A DNA stretch of 64,000 nt, from the NCBI RefSeq assembly GCF_900182955.1, contig NZ_FXUL01000004.1, forward strand, positions 124,001 through 188,000. The letters are read 5' to 3'. Positions 50,494-59,391 of this stretch are shown here, one piece after another. Numbering within the stretch: the first letter of the stretch is position 1; the number at the start of each line of letters is the position of its first letter. This DNA comes from Noviherbaspirillum suwonense (GTDB taxonomy: Bacteria; Pseudomonadota; Gammaproteobacteria; Burkholderiales; Burkholderiaceae_D). Below the pieces are notes generated by a model. The model was not told the DNA's origin. It was given only the letters and a program-made list of their open reading frames with translations, and made no database searches. A program made the position numbers and the translations under genes.

Positions 50494-51367
50494 ACCGGCG
50501 CCGACCCGGATCGGCCTGCGGGACCTGTTCGACATGGCGCGGGCAGCCGTGTCGGCCTGGAGCAGCGACTATGCGCCCAGCATGGGCGCGGCCCTGTCGT
50601 ACTACACGATCTTTTCCATCGCCCCGTCGCTGCTGATCGTCATTTCGATCGCGGGCCTGGTCTACGGCGAGGACGCTGCCCGCGGCGCGGTGTTCTACCA
50701 GGTGCGGGGCATGATGGGCGACGCGGCGGCCGTGGCCCTGCAGGGGCTGCTGGCCAGCGCGCACAAGCCCGGCCAGAGCATCGTGGCGGCGACCATCGGC
50801 CTGGTGCTGCTGATCGTCGGCGCCACATCCGTGTTCGGGGAACTGCAAAGCGCGCTCGACCGCATCTGGCGCACGCCGGACCGTGTCAAGCAGGGCGGAT
50901 TGTGGATGCTCCTGCGCACCCGCCTCGTGTCGTTCGCGATGATCGTCGGCATCGGCATCCTGCTGATTGCGTCGCTGCTCGCCAGCGCCGCGCTGGCGCT
51001 GCTGGAAAACTGGTGGGGCGCGCTGTTCGGCGCGCAGGCGCTGGTGGCGAGCGCGCTCAACATCCTGCTGAGCTACCTGATCGTGACCGTGATGTTTGCC
51101 ATGATCTACAAGATCATGCCGCGGGTTCGCATTGCGTGGCGCGATGTCTGGACCGGCGCAGTCATCACCGGCATTCTCTTTACGGTAGGCAAGTACCTGA
51201 TCGGCTTGTATATAGGAAAGAGCGGGGTGAGTTCATCCTTCGGCGCCGCCGGCTCCCTCGTGGTCATCCTGCTGTGGGTCTACTACTCCGCGCAGATCTT
51301 TCTCCTTGGCGCGGAATTCACCTGGGTCTACGCCCACCGCTTCGGTTCGCGCCGCCCCGCCAGCTAG
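50486..51367 (+). CDS. YihY/BrkB family membrane protein
   Basis: A 293-residue inner membrane protein of the YihY (formerly called ribonuclease BN or BrkB) family with six hydrophobic helices. Signature text includes YAPSMGAALSYYTIFSIAPSLLIVISIAGLVYGE near the N-terminus, VFGELQSALDRIW, IYKIMPRVRIAWRDVWTGAVITGILFTVGK and FGAAGSLVVILLWVYYSAQIFLLGAEFTWVYA. Function is unknown. The start is uncertain: TTG at 50486 agrees with family length and follows the small gene, while in-frame ATGs at 50423 and 50450 would overlap that gene deeply. Confidence 0.88.
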   Translation: MTEPAPTRIGLRDLFDMARAAVSAWSSDYAPSMGAALSYYTIFSIAPSLLIVISIAGLVYGEDAARGAVFYQVRGMMGDAAAVALQGLLASAHKPGQSIVAATIGLVLLIVGATSVFGELQSALDRIWRTPDRVKQGGLWMLLRTRLVSFAMIVGIGILLIASLLASAALALLENWWGALFGAQALVASALNILLSYLIVTVMFAMIYKIMPRVRIAWRDVWTGAVITGILFTVGKYLIGLYIGKSGVSSSFGAAGSLVVILLWVYYSAQIFLLGAEFTWVYAHRFGSRRPAS

Positions 51368-51473
51368 TCCCGGCTTTTCCCGGCTTTTACCGTATATCAA
51401 ATTTCGCACAGACGTCCGTTCCCCGCTTCCAGGCTGGGAACAGGATGTTGTTTTGCGTTACCAAGCGCACTGC

Positions 51474-51491
51474 TCGGACATTAGGGTCCGA
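51474..51491. repeat. 18-bp inverted repeat, possible operator
   Basis: TCGGAC and GTCCGA are perfect 6-bp arms around the six-base spacer ATTAGG, 30 bases upstream of the decamer array. A dimeric regulator could bind it; no protein can be named. Confidence 0.55.
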
Positions 51492-51520
51492 AGCCAATCA
51501 TGGCGGCGGTAGCTGATCCT

Positions 51521-51650
51521 ACCTGCGCGTACCTGCGCGTACCTGCGCTTACCTGCGCTTACTTGCCAGTACTTGCAGTATTGGCCAGCACTTGCCAATA
51601 CTCGCCTGCACGAGTTGGTACGCGCCAGCACCTGCCAGCACCCGTTTGCG
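51521..51650 (+). repeat. degenerate 10-bp tandem repeat array (about 13 units)
   Basis: Units begin ACCTGCGCGT twice, ACCTGCGCTT twice, then ACTTGCCAGT and progressively diverged forms such as ACTTGCCAAT, ACTCGCCTGC, ACGCGCCAGC and ACCTGCCAGC. Spacing stays at 10 bases except one 9-base and one 11-base unit. The first four units are nearly identical and the order of divergence runs toward the gene. Ten-base spacing places each unit on the same face of the DNA helix. Confidence 0.85.
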
Positions 51651-51655
51651 ACCCA

Positions 51656-53269
51656 ATGCGATTGAAAAAATACCGGCATTTCCCTGGGCCAGGCCAGCGC
51701 GACCAGCATCGAATAGCCAGCGTAGCGCGCACGCTGGTTCAGCTTGCCCGCGCGCTGGGCGCACTGGCCGCGGGGCTCATGCTGGCCTGGCCCTTCTCCG
51801 CATTGGCGCAGGTGTTCCAGGGCCGGTTGCTCGAGGCGGTGCTGCTCACGCTGCAGCATGAGCCCAATGTCGCCGCAGCCAGCCGCCAGATTGCCTACAC
51901 CGAAGGCCAGCTTCAGGCGGCGCGCGGCGAGTTCGACACGGTCCTCGACGCAGGCGCCGGCGTCGGGCAGACCCGGGTTCCGCTCATCGCCGCGCTGCAG
52001 TCGCCGGGTCGCACGCAGGCCAATGCCAGCACCGCCGGCTACAGCATCGGTTCCACCACGCGGCTGCGCTCGGGCATCACGGTCGCGCCGGTGCTCCGGG
52101 TCGACCGCCTGCGCGACAACCAGGGCGCGGCCAGCGCGCCGGCGAGCAGCCAGGTCGCGCTGAATGTCGTGCTGCCGATGCTGCGCGGCCGCGGCGTCGA
52201 GACCAACACCGCGGCCGAGCGGGCTGCCCGCGAAAACCTGCAGGCCGCCGAATTCGCCTATCGCCACACGGTCGCGGCGCGGATTGCCGGCAGCGTCAAC
52301 GCCTACTGGGATTACCTTGCGGCGCTGCGCGCGCTGGATATCCGCATCCAGTCCGAGGCGCGGTCGCTGCTGCTGCTCGACGACGCCCGCCGCCTGGCCA
52401 GGGGCGATGAGATACCGCAGGCCGACGTGCTGCAGAACGAGGCGCAGCTCGCGCGCGACCGCGGCTTCCGGCTGGTCGCCGAGCAGGCGGTGGTCGAGGC
52501 CCGCAGCGCGCTTGCGATTGCGATGGGCATGCCGGCGGCCGATCCGATGCAGCTTGCGCTGCCTGCGGACGACTTTCCCGACCTGCAGCCGGCGCAGCTG
52601 GCGCAGCTGCAGGCCATGCCGCCGGTCGCGCCGCCCGCCGGTCGCTTCGACCTGCTGGCTTCGCACCGCCGCCTGGCGGCAGCCGGGATACTGTTCGATG
52701 CGGTGCGCAGGGACCCGGGGTCGCAACTCGACCTGACCGTCTCGGTCGGCTATAGCGGGCTGGTCGAAAACCGGCCCGCGCTTGCGGCGATGGAAGCGCT
52801 GGGGCGGCCGGCCTCCGGCTTCAATGCGTCCATCGGCCTCGTCTACGTGCTGCCGGTCCAGGGCAATACGCAGGCGGGCCAGCTGCGGCAGCGGGCGGCG
52901 CTGGCCGACCAGGCCCGCATCGAACTCGAGGCCCTGCTGCTGTCGGTGAAGGCCGCGATCGCCGTCCAGCGCGCCAACCTGTCGAGCGCGGTGCTCCAGC
53001 TCGACCAGCAGCGGCAGCAGGTGGTGCTGCAGACGCAGGTGTTTGCCAATGAACGCAAGAAGTACCGGCTGGGCCTGGCCACGGTGCTGGACCTGCTGAC
53101 GGTGGAAACCCGCCTGACCAGCGATGAGCTGGCGGTGATAGACATCCGCCGCCGGCTGGCGCAGGCGCTGGTCAATTACCGCTTCGAGACCGGCACGCTG
53201 CTCGGCGCCGGCGGCGATGTCCAGCGCATCGACATGCAATCGCTGACGACACTGCCGGAGCCGGGATGA
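51656..53269 (+). CDS. TolC-family outer membrane efflux protein
   Basis: The outer membrane channel of the export system. From the ATG at 51656 it has 537 residues, with a hydrophobic signal segment ending WPFSALAQ near residue 51. It then shows repeated TolC/OEP features: a helical hairpin with LLLLDDARRLARGDEIPQADVLQNEAQLARDR, a second repeat with QRANLSSAVLQLDQQRQQVVLQTQVFANERKKYRLGLATVLDLLTVETRLTSDEL-type text near the C-terminus (the R-x-G-x-A-x-x-x-D-L motif). The open frame continues upstream to 51500 through the decamer array, but that extension would put about 50 Cys/Leu/Ala-rich residues before the signal peptide and was rejected. The stop overlaps the next gene by four bases. Confidence 0.85.
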   Translation: MRLKKYRHFPGPGQRDQHRIASVARTLVQLARALGALAAGLMLAWPFSALAQVFQGRLLEAVLLTLQHEPNVAAASRQIAYTEGQLQAARGEFDTVLDAGAGVGQTRVPLIAALQSPGRTQANASTAGYSIGSTTRLRSGITVAPVLRVDRLRDNQGAASAPASSQVALNVVLPMLRGRGVETNTAAERAARENLQAAEFAYRHTVAARIAGSVNAYWDYLAALRALDIRIQSEARSLLLLDDARRLARGDEIPQADVLQNEAQLARDRGFRLVAEQAVVEARSALAIAMGMPAADPMQLALPADDFPDLQPAQLAQLQAMPPVAPPAGRFDLLASHRRLAAAGILFDAVRRDPGSQLDLTVSVGYSGLVENRPALAAMEALGRPASGFNASIGLVYVLPVQGNTQAGQLRQRAALADQARIELEALLLSVKAAIAVQRANLSSAVLQLDQQRQQVVLQTQVFANERKKYRLGLATVLDLLTVETRLTSDELAVIDIRRRLAQALVNYRFETGTLLGAGGDVQRIDMQSLTTLPEPG

Positions 53270-54522
53270 AACAGGAAATGTTCCGCAAGGCGGCGCTGGA
53301 AAACCTCTCGACGCCGGACCAGCTCGACCACGGCATGCAGATCACGCGACCGCGCGCATGGATCGCATTGAGCGCCATCCTGCTGCTGCTGCTGGCGGCC
53401 GTCGTCTGGAGCGTCGCCGGCACGCTGCCGGCCAGCGTCGAAGGGCAGGGCATCATCATTCGCGAAGGCGGCACCTTCAATATCGTTTCATTCGGCACCG
53501 GCGTCATCACCGACATGACGGACCTGAAGATCGGCGACCCGGTGCGCCGCGGGCAATTGCTGGGCCGACTGGCGCAGCCTGAGATGCAGCAGCAGATCGA
53601 TACGCAGCGCATCGCGCTGCAGCAGCTGCTGGACGAGGAAACGGACACCACCGGCAGGATGCGGGCGCTGCGGCCGGTCCAGGAAAATTCGATCCGCCTG
53701 CAGCAGGCCGTGCTCCAGCGCAGCATCCTGGCCAAGCAGGACCAGTTGCGTTCGCTGCGCGTGATACTGGAAGGCCAGCAGGAACTGCTGCGCGACGGCC
53801 TGATCACGCGCCAGCGCTACGAGCAGAGCCGGCAGCAGGCGCTCGGCGCGGAAAGCGACATCGACAATGCCCGCACGCTGCTGCAGAAGCTGTCGGTCGA
53901 GCAGATCGAGTCGGCGGCGCTGCGCGAGAACCGGCTGCGCGAGATCGGCGCCCGGGTGCTGCAGGCGCGCAACCGGCTCAACGACCTGCTGCTGCAGCAC
54001 GAACTGGCGTCGCAGCTGATCAGCCCCCATGACGGCATCGTCGTCGAGAGCATGGCGATGCAGGGCGACGCGATCCGGAATGGCCAGCCGGTGCTGAGCA
54101 TCGAAGTCAACGAGGGCGTGCTGGAAGCGGTGATTTATCTCCCCCCGAACTCCAACGCCAAGCTGTTGAAGCCGGGCATGGCCGCGCAGATTTCCCCCGT
54201 CACCGCGAAGAAGGAACGCTTCGGCTACCTGATCGGCACGGTGCGGGCGGTCGCGCAGTATCCGGCGACCGAGGCGGGCATGCTGTCGCTGTTCAACAAT
54301 GCGGCCCTGGTCCGCGAGCTGACCCGCAGCGGACCGCCCATCGCGGTCGAGGTGGTGCTGGCGCCGGACGCCTCGACCCGCAGCGGGTACGCCTGGTCGT
54401 CGCGGACCGGCGCCAGTGTCGAACTGTCGAGCGGCACGCTGGCCGGCGGCACCTTCGTGGTGGAAAGCAAGCGCCCGATCACGCTGCTGATCCCGCTGCT
54501 GCGCGAACTGACGGGGACCTGA
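53266..54522 (+). CDS. HlyD-family adaptor, NHLP/NHLM bacteriocin-type secretion protein
   Basis: A 418-residue periplasmic adaptor anchored by one helix (about residues 33-53). It begins with FRKAALENLSTPDQLDHGMQITRPRAWIAL, which I recognise as the opening of the NHLM-type HlyD subfamily (TIGR03794 type). A lipoyl-like half (EGQGIIIREGGTFNIVSFGTG, ISPHDGIVVESMAMQGD) flanks a long coiled coil (residues 105-225). It should join the inner membrane exporters to the TolC-like channel. It overlaps the tolC-like gene by four bases, and the C39 exporter begins one base after its stop. Confidence 0.88.
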   Translation: MKQEMFRKAALENLSTPDQLDHGMQITRPRAWIALSAILLLLLAAVVWSVAGTLPASVEGQGIIIREGGTFNIVSFGTGVITDMTDLKIGDPVRRGQLLGRLAQPEMQQQIDTQRIALQQLLDEETDTTGRMRALRPVQENSIRLQQAVLQRSILAKQDQLRSLRVILEGQQELLRDGLITRQRYEQSRQQALGAESDIDNARTLLQKLSVEQIESAALRENRLREIGARVLQARNRLNDLLLQHELASQLISPHDGIVVESMAMQGDAIRNGQPVLSIEVNEGVLEAVIYLPPNSNAKLLKPGMAAQISPVTAKKERFGYLIGTVRAVAQYPATEAGMLSLFNNAALVRELTRSGPPIAVEVVLAPDASTRSGYAWSSRTGASVELSSGTLAGGTFVVESKRPITLLIPLLRELTGT

Positions 54523-54523
54523 G

Positions 54524-56725
54524 ATGAAACGGCTGATCGCGCCGATCCGGCATGCATTCCGACGGGCTCCCGGCCGCCGCGTGCGCACGCCCACGGTGCT
54601 GCAGATGGAAGCGGTCGAATGCGGCGCCGCGGCGCTCTGCATCGTGCTGCGCCATCACGGACGCCATGTGTCGCTCGAGGAATTGCGCATCGCCTGCGGC
54701 GTCTCGCGCGACGGCAGCAAGGCCAGCAGCGTGGCGCGGGCCGCGCGCAGCTACGGGCTGGCGACGCAGGGCATGCGGCTGGAAATCGACGCGCTCGCGC
54801 AGTACGCATTCCCGATGATCGTGTTCTGGAACTTCAACCACTTCCTGGTGCTGGAAGGCCTGGACGGGAAGCGCGCCTGGCTCAATGACCCGGCCACCGG
54901 GCCACGGACGGTCGGCATCGACGAATTCAGCCGCTCCTATACCGGCGTGGCGCTGGTGTTCCAGCCGGAGCCAGGCTTCAGGCGCATGGGCAAGCCGCGC
55001 GGCATGGTCGCCGCGCTTGCCGCGCGGCTGCGCAACGGGCGGGCCGGGCTGCTGTACGTGCTGATCGCCACCCTGGCCATGGTCATCCCCGGCCTCGCGA
55101 TCCCGGTGTTCTCGCAGGTCTTCGTCGACAGCTACCTGATCGGCCGGCTCGACAGCTGGGTCAAGCCGCTGCTGCTGGGAATGGCGCTGACCGCCTTGCT
55201 GCGCGCGGCGCTGGTCTGGCTGCAGCAGACCTACCTGCTGCGGCTGGAAACCCGGCTGTCGCTGGCGTCCTCGGCCGACTTCCTCTGGCATGTGCTGCGC
55301 CTGCCCATCGACTTCTTCAGCCAGCGCCATGCGGCCAATATCGCCCAGCGCGTCGGCGCCAACGACAATATCGCGCAGCTGGTGTCGGGCGAGCTGGCGA
55401 CCAATGCGGTGGCGCTCGTCACGCTGGTGTTCTATGCGGCCATCATGCTGGCCTACGACGTCGTGCTGACCGTGGCCGGCATCGCGCTGACGCTGCTCAA
55501 TGTCGGGCTGATGGCTTACCTGTCGCGGTCGCGCCAGGATGCGACGCTGCGGCTGCAGAAGGAGCGCGGCAAGCTGGGCGCGGCGCTGGTCGGCGGCATA
55601 CAGATCATGGAGACCATCAAGGCCGGCGGCGGCGAGGCGGACTTCTTCACGCGCTGGGTCGGCCTGCGGGCGGCGGCCAATAATACCGAACAGGCGCTTC
55701 GGCTCTACTTGCAGGTCATCGGCACGCTGCCGCTGCTGGTCTCGGCCGTCATCACCGCCGTCATCCTCGGCCTGGGCGGCCTGCGCGTGATGTCGGGCGA
55801 CATGACGGTTGGCATGCTGGTCGCCTTCCAGAGCCTGATGGCCTCGTTTTACAGCCCGGTCAACGACCTGATGAGCCTGTCCGGCCGCCTCCAGGAAGCG
55901 CGCGCCGACCTCGACCGGCTGGAGGACGTGCTGCACTATCCGGTCGACCCGCGCTTTTCCGCCGCACCCGCGCCGGCCGCGGCCGTTCCCGAGGAAAAAC
56001 TGCAGGGCGCGCTCGAACTGCGGCATGTCAGCTTCGGCTACAGCCGGCTGGAGCCGCCATTGCTCGACGACTTCTGCCTGGCGCTGGCGCCGGGGCAGCG
56101 GGTGGCGCTGGTCGGCGCCTCCGGCAGCGGCAAGAGCACGGTCGCCAGGCTGGTCATGGGATTGCACCAGCCGTGGAGCGGCGAGATCCTGTTCGACGGC
56201 CGGGCGCGCAGCGAGATTGCGCCGCGCGTGCTCAACGCGAGCCTGGCGGGCGTGGACCAGGAAGTGTTCCTGTTCTCGGGCAGCGTCCGGGACAACCTGT
56301 CGCTGTGGGATCACAGCCTGCCCGAACCGGACATGGTCCGCGCCGGCCACGATGCGGCGATCCATGCCACGGTCGCGCTGCGCAGCGGCGGCTATGACGC
56401 CGCGGTCTCCGAAGGCGCATCCAACTTTTCCGGGGGACAGCGCCAGCGGCTGGAGATTGCCCGCGCGCTGGCCGGCAATCCGCGCATCCTGGTGCTGGAC
56501 GAGGCGACCGCCGCCCTCGACACCGGCACCGAAAAGGAGATCGACGACAACCTGCGCAGGCGGGGCTGCACCTGCCTGATCGTCGCGCACCGGCTTTCCA
56601 CGATCCGCGACTGCGACGAGATCATCGTCATGGCGCAGGGCCGCATCGTCGAGCGCGGCACCCATGCCGCATTGCTTGCGCAGCGCGGCGCGTATGCGGA
56701 CCTGGTCGGGGAGATCGCCGCGTGA
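54524..56725 (+). CDS. C39 peptidase-ABC exporter, NHLP/NHLM type (peptidase/permease/ATPase)
   Basis: A 733-residue transporter that should cut a leader peptide after a double-glycine-type site and export the remainder. Domain order: an N-terminal C39 cysteine protease with Gln27 and Cys33 in VLQMEAVECGAAAL, His106 in WNFNHFLVLEG and Asp122 in LNDPATGPRTV; a six-helix ABC membrane domain (about residues 165-450); and an ATPase with Walker A GASGSGKST, signature NFSGGQRQRLEIARAL and Walker B ILVLDEATAALD. RTPTVLQMEAVECGAAAL and CGVSRDGSKAS match the NHLM ABC1 subfamily (TIGR03796 type). All catalytic residues are present. It overlaps the second exporter by four bases. Confidence 0.93.
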   Translation: MKRLIAPIRHAFRRAPGRRVRTPTVLQMEAVECGAAALCIVLRHHGRHVSLEELRIACGVSRDGSKASSVARAARSYGLATQGMRLEIDALAQYAFPMIVFWNFNHFLVLEGLDGKRAWLNDPATGPRTVGIDEFSRSYTGVALVFQPEPGFRRMGKPRGMVAALAARLRNGRAGLLYVLIATLAMVIPGLAIPVFSQVFVDSYLIGRLDSWVKPLLLGMALTALLRAALVWLQQTYLLRLETRLSLASSADFLWHVLRLPIDFFSQRHAANIAQRVGANDNIAQLVSGELATNAVALVTLVFYAAIMLAYDVVLTVAGIALTLLNVGLMAYLSRSRQDATLRLQKERGKLGAALVGGIQIMETIKAGGGEADFFTRWVGLRAAANNTEQALRLYLQVIGTLPLLVSAVITAVILGLGGLRVMSGDMTVGMLVAFQSLMASFYSPVNDLMSLSGRLQEARADLDRLEDVLHYPVDPRFSAAPAPAAAVPEEKLQGALELRHVSFGYSRLEPPLLDDFCLALAPGQRVALVGASGSGKSTVARLVMGLHQPWSGEILFDGRARSEIAPRVLNASLAGVDQEVFLFSGSVRDNLSLWDHSLPEPDMVRAGHDAAIHATVALRSGGYDAAVSEGASNFSGGQRQRLEIARALAGNPRILVLDEATAALDTGTEKEIDDNLRRRGCTCLIVAHRLSTIRDCDEIIVMAQGRIVERGTHAALLAQRGAYADLVGEIAA

Positions 56726-59391
56726 GCGCCGTCGCCAGCGGCATGCCCGCAGCGGCCGGACGCCACGCGGCGTTTGAGGACGCGGGCACGCGGCTCGCGC
56801 CGCTGGCGCTCGAGCCCGTGCTGCTGGGCACGGGCAATGCGGTCTGGCTGGTCGAGCAGGGCGGCGTCGACCTGTTCCACGTCGCGATCGCCGACGGCAT
56901 GCCGGCCGGCGCGCGCCGCCATGTCTGCCGGGTCGGCCCGGGCGGGCTGGTCATGGACCGTCCCGGCGCCGTGCATTCGGCGCTGATGGCCGTCGCGCTG
57001 TCGGGCACCGTCTGGCTGCGTTTCGAGGACGGCGGCGCGGCATTGAAGCAAGACCCCGGCAGCGCGGCCGCGCTGCAGTCGCTGGAGCAGGGCTGGCGCG
57101 ACTGCCTGCGGCGCGCGCTGCACGGCCTGCCGGACGACGCGCTTGCGCCCGGCGCCTGCCACCTCGACCTGCTGGCGTTCCTGGACCGGAGCGCGCAGCA
57201 GGCGCTCGCGGCCGAGCATGCGGCCATCGACGCCAGCGCCAGGAACGAGGCGCAGACGATGCGGCATGCGCTGTCGGATGTCGCCGGCGTACTGGCCGGG
57301 CCGGACGGCATCCCGCATGCGGCCGGCGGCAATCCGCTCCACGCGGCCTGCCTGATCGTGCTGCGGGCCGCGGGTATCGCGATCCAGAGCCAGGGCGGGC
57401 CGGCTGTCCCGGCCCCGGGCGACGCCGGCGGGTGGCTGGAACAATTCTGCCGGCGGAACCGGCTCGCAAGGCGCCAGGTCGACCTGGGCGAGCCGCACTG
57501 GTGGCGCAACGACCTTGGCCCGCTGCTGGCCTTCCGCGCCGCCGACGGCATGCCCGCCGCGCTGGTGCCGGACGGCGCCGGCTATCTGCTGACCGACCCG
57601 GTGGCCGGCACCCGCCGCCGGGTCGACGACCAGGTCGCCGCCAGCTTCTCGCGCCACGCGGTGATGTTCTTCAACAGCCTGCCGGGCGCGAAGCTGCGGT
57701 TCCGCGACCTGGTCCGTTTCAGCCTGGCCGGCAGCGGGTCCGACCGTCGGCGGCTGATGGGATTCGGCCTGGCCGGCGGCGCGCTGGGAATGGTGGCGCC
57801 GTTCGTCACGCGGCTGCTGGTGGACTCGGTGCTACCCGGCGCCAATCGGGGCGAACTGCTGCAGCTGGTCCTGATGCTGGCGCTGACCGCGGTGGGCGTC
57901 GCCGCCTTCGCGTTCAGCCGCGGCCTGGCGGCCAACCGCATCCGCACCCGGCTGGGCAACAACATGCAGGCCGCGGTCATCGACCGGCTGCTGTCGCTGC
58001 CGGCGCCGTTCTTTCGCGGCCATGAGGCCGGCGATCTGGCGCAGCGGGCGATGGGCATCGAAAGCATCCTGCAGAAACTCAGCGGCACGGCCGAGACCGC
58101 GGTGTTCGGCTGGGTGTTCGGCCTGTTCAGCCTGTTCTACCTGTTCTTCCTGGATGCCGGCCTCGGCCTGCTGGCGCTGGCGCTGGTGGGCCTGAAGCTG
58201 ATATGGACGCTGGCGCTGGGCTACCGTGCGCTGCTGCTGCAGCGCGACGGCGCGAAGCTGTCCGGCGAGATCGCCAGCCGGGTTCTCCAGATATTGAACG
58301 GCATCGCCAAGCTGCGCGCGCAGGGCGCGGAAAACCGGGCCTTCGCATTGTGGGCGTCGCTGTTTTCGCGGCAGAAGTCGCTCGATGTCGACGTGCGCCG
58401 GGTCGGCATCGCGCTCGCCACGATGGACGGGGCCTACGGCCTGTTCTGCAGCATGGCCATCTTCGCCGCGGTGGCCTTCCTGATGCCGGACATGCGGGCC
58501 GGCGAATTCATTTCCTTCGGCGCCGCCTTCGGCCAGTTTCTCGGCGCGACGATGGCCCTGAGCACGGCGCTGACCGGCATGCTGGCCGTGATCCCGCTCT
58601 ACGAGCGGGCGCTGCCCATCCTCGACGCAATGCCCGAGTCCGCCGACGCCGCGCATGCGCCGGGCGTGCTGAGCGGCGCAATCGACATCAGCAGCGTGTC
58701 CTTCCGCTATCAAGCGGACGGCCCGGAGGTGCTGGACAAGCTGTCCATCAGCATACGCGCCGGCGAATTCGTCGCGCTGGTCGGCCCGTCCGGCTGCGGG
58801 AAGTCGACGCTGTGCCGGCTGCTGCTGGGGTTCGAACAGGCGCAGGCGGGCGCCATCTTCTTCGACGGGCAGGACCTCGCCGGGCTCGACCGGGTGGCGG
58901 TGCGGCGGCAGATCGGCGTCGTGCTGCAGAACGGCCAGCTGACGGCCGGCGACATCTTCAGCAACATCGTCGGCGCGTCGCGGCTCAGCATGGACGACGC
59001 CTGGGAAGCGGTGCGGTTGGCGGGCATGGAAAACGACCTGCGCGGCATGCCCATGGGCATGCACACGATGATTTCCGAAGGCGCCAGCACGATCTCCGGC
59101 GGCCAGAAGCAGAGGCTGATGGTGGCGCGGGCGATCGTCCGCAAACCGAAGATCCTGCTGTTCGACGAAGCGACCAGCGCGCTCGACAACGCCACGCAGG
59201 CCATCGTCACCCGCAGCATCGCCTCGCTCAGGACGACGCGCATCGTCGTCGCGCACCGGCTCTCGACGATCATCGGCGCGGACAGGATTTTCTTTATCGA
59301 GCAGGGACGGGTAATGGAAGTCGGCACATTTGAACAACTGATGCAGCTTAACGGCCGCTTTAAAGCTTTAGCAGAAAGGCAACTTGCATGA
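56722..59391 (+). CDS. second ABC exporter, NHLP/NHLM type (permease/ATPase)
   Basis: An 889-residue partner exporter starting at GTG inside the previous stop. About 310 N-terminal residues form a non-peptidase domain, partly cyclic-nucleotide-binding-like in pattern (LLGTGNAVWLVEQGGVDLFHV), without the C39 Cys/His. Then come the ABC membrane domain (about residues 340-620) and an ATPase with GPSGCGKST, TISGGQKQRLMVARAIV and ILLFDEATSALD. This matches the NHLM ABC2 subfamily (TIGR03797 type), which probably works as a heterodimer with ABC1. Its stop overlaps the sigma-factor start by four bases. Confidence 0.9.
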   Translation: MSAVASGMPAAAGRHAAFEDAGTRLAPLALEPVLLGTGNAVWLVEQGGVDLFHVAIADGMPAGARRHVCRVGPGGLVMDRPGAVHSALMAVALSGTVWLRFEDGGAALKQDPGSAAALQSLEQGWRDCLRRALHGLPDDALAPGACHLDLLAFLDRSAQQALAAEHAAIDASARNEAQTMRHALSDVAGVLAGPDGIPHAAGGNPLHAACLIVLRAAGIAIQSQGGPAVPAPGDAGGWLEQFCRRNRLARRQVDLGEPHWWRNDLGPLLAFRAADGMPAALVPDGAGYLLTDPVAGTRRRVDDQVAASFSRHAVMFFNSLPGAKLRFRDLVRFSLAGSGSDRRRLMGFGLAGGALGMVAPFVTRLLVDSVLPGANRGELLQLVLMLALTAVGVAAFAFSRGLAANRIRTRLGNNMQAAVIDRLLSLPAPFFRGHEAGDLAQRAMGIESILQKLSGTAETAVFGWVFGLFSLFYLFFLDAGLGLLALALVGLKLIWTLALGYRALLLQRDGAKLSGEIASRVLQILNGIAKLRAQGAENRAFALWASLFSRQKSLDVDVRRVGIALATMDGAYGLFCSMAIFAAVAFLMPDMRAGEFISFGAAFGQFLGATMALSTALTGMLAVIPLYERALPILDAMPESADAAHAPGVLSGAIDISSVSFRYQADGPEVLDKLSISIRAGEFVALVGPSGCGKSTLCRLLLGFEQAQAGAIFFDGQDLAGLDRVAVRRQIGVVLQNGQLTAGDIFSNIVGASRLSMDDAWEAVRLAGMENDLRGMPMGMHTMISEGASTISGGQKQRLMVARAIVRKPKILLFDEATSALDNATQAIVTRSIASLRTTRIVVAHRLSTIIGADRIFFIEQGRVMEVGTFEQLMQLNGRFKALAERQLA

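Larger units (their letters stand above)
51368..51655 (+). promoter_or_regulatory. leader region of the peptide-export operon with repeat elements
   Basis: This 288-bp region between the YihY stop and the TolC-like start holds an exact tandem decamer CCCGGCTTTT (51369-51388), an 18-bp inverted repeat TCGGAC-N6-GTCCGA (51474-51491) and a long 10-bp-period repeat array (51521-51650). Promoter elements could not be fixed; an AT-richer patch near 51390-51410 is a candidate. The layout looks like a regulated leader. Confidence 0.5.

Noticed and set aside
51521-51650. Possible CRISPR array
   Set aside because: Units are only 10 bp with no unique spacers, and no cas genes are present.
51500-51655. 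N-terminal extension of the TolC-like protein through the decamer array
   Set aside because: It would place about 50 Cys/Ala/Leu residues before an obvious signal peptide, and the array reads better as non-coding repeats. It remains the main uncertainty of that start.
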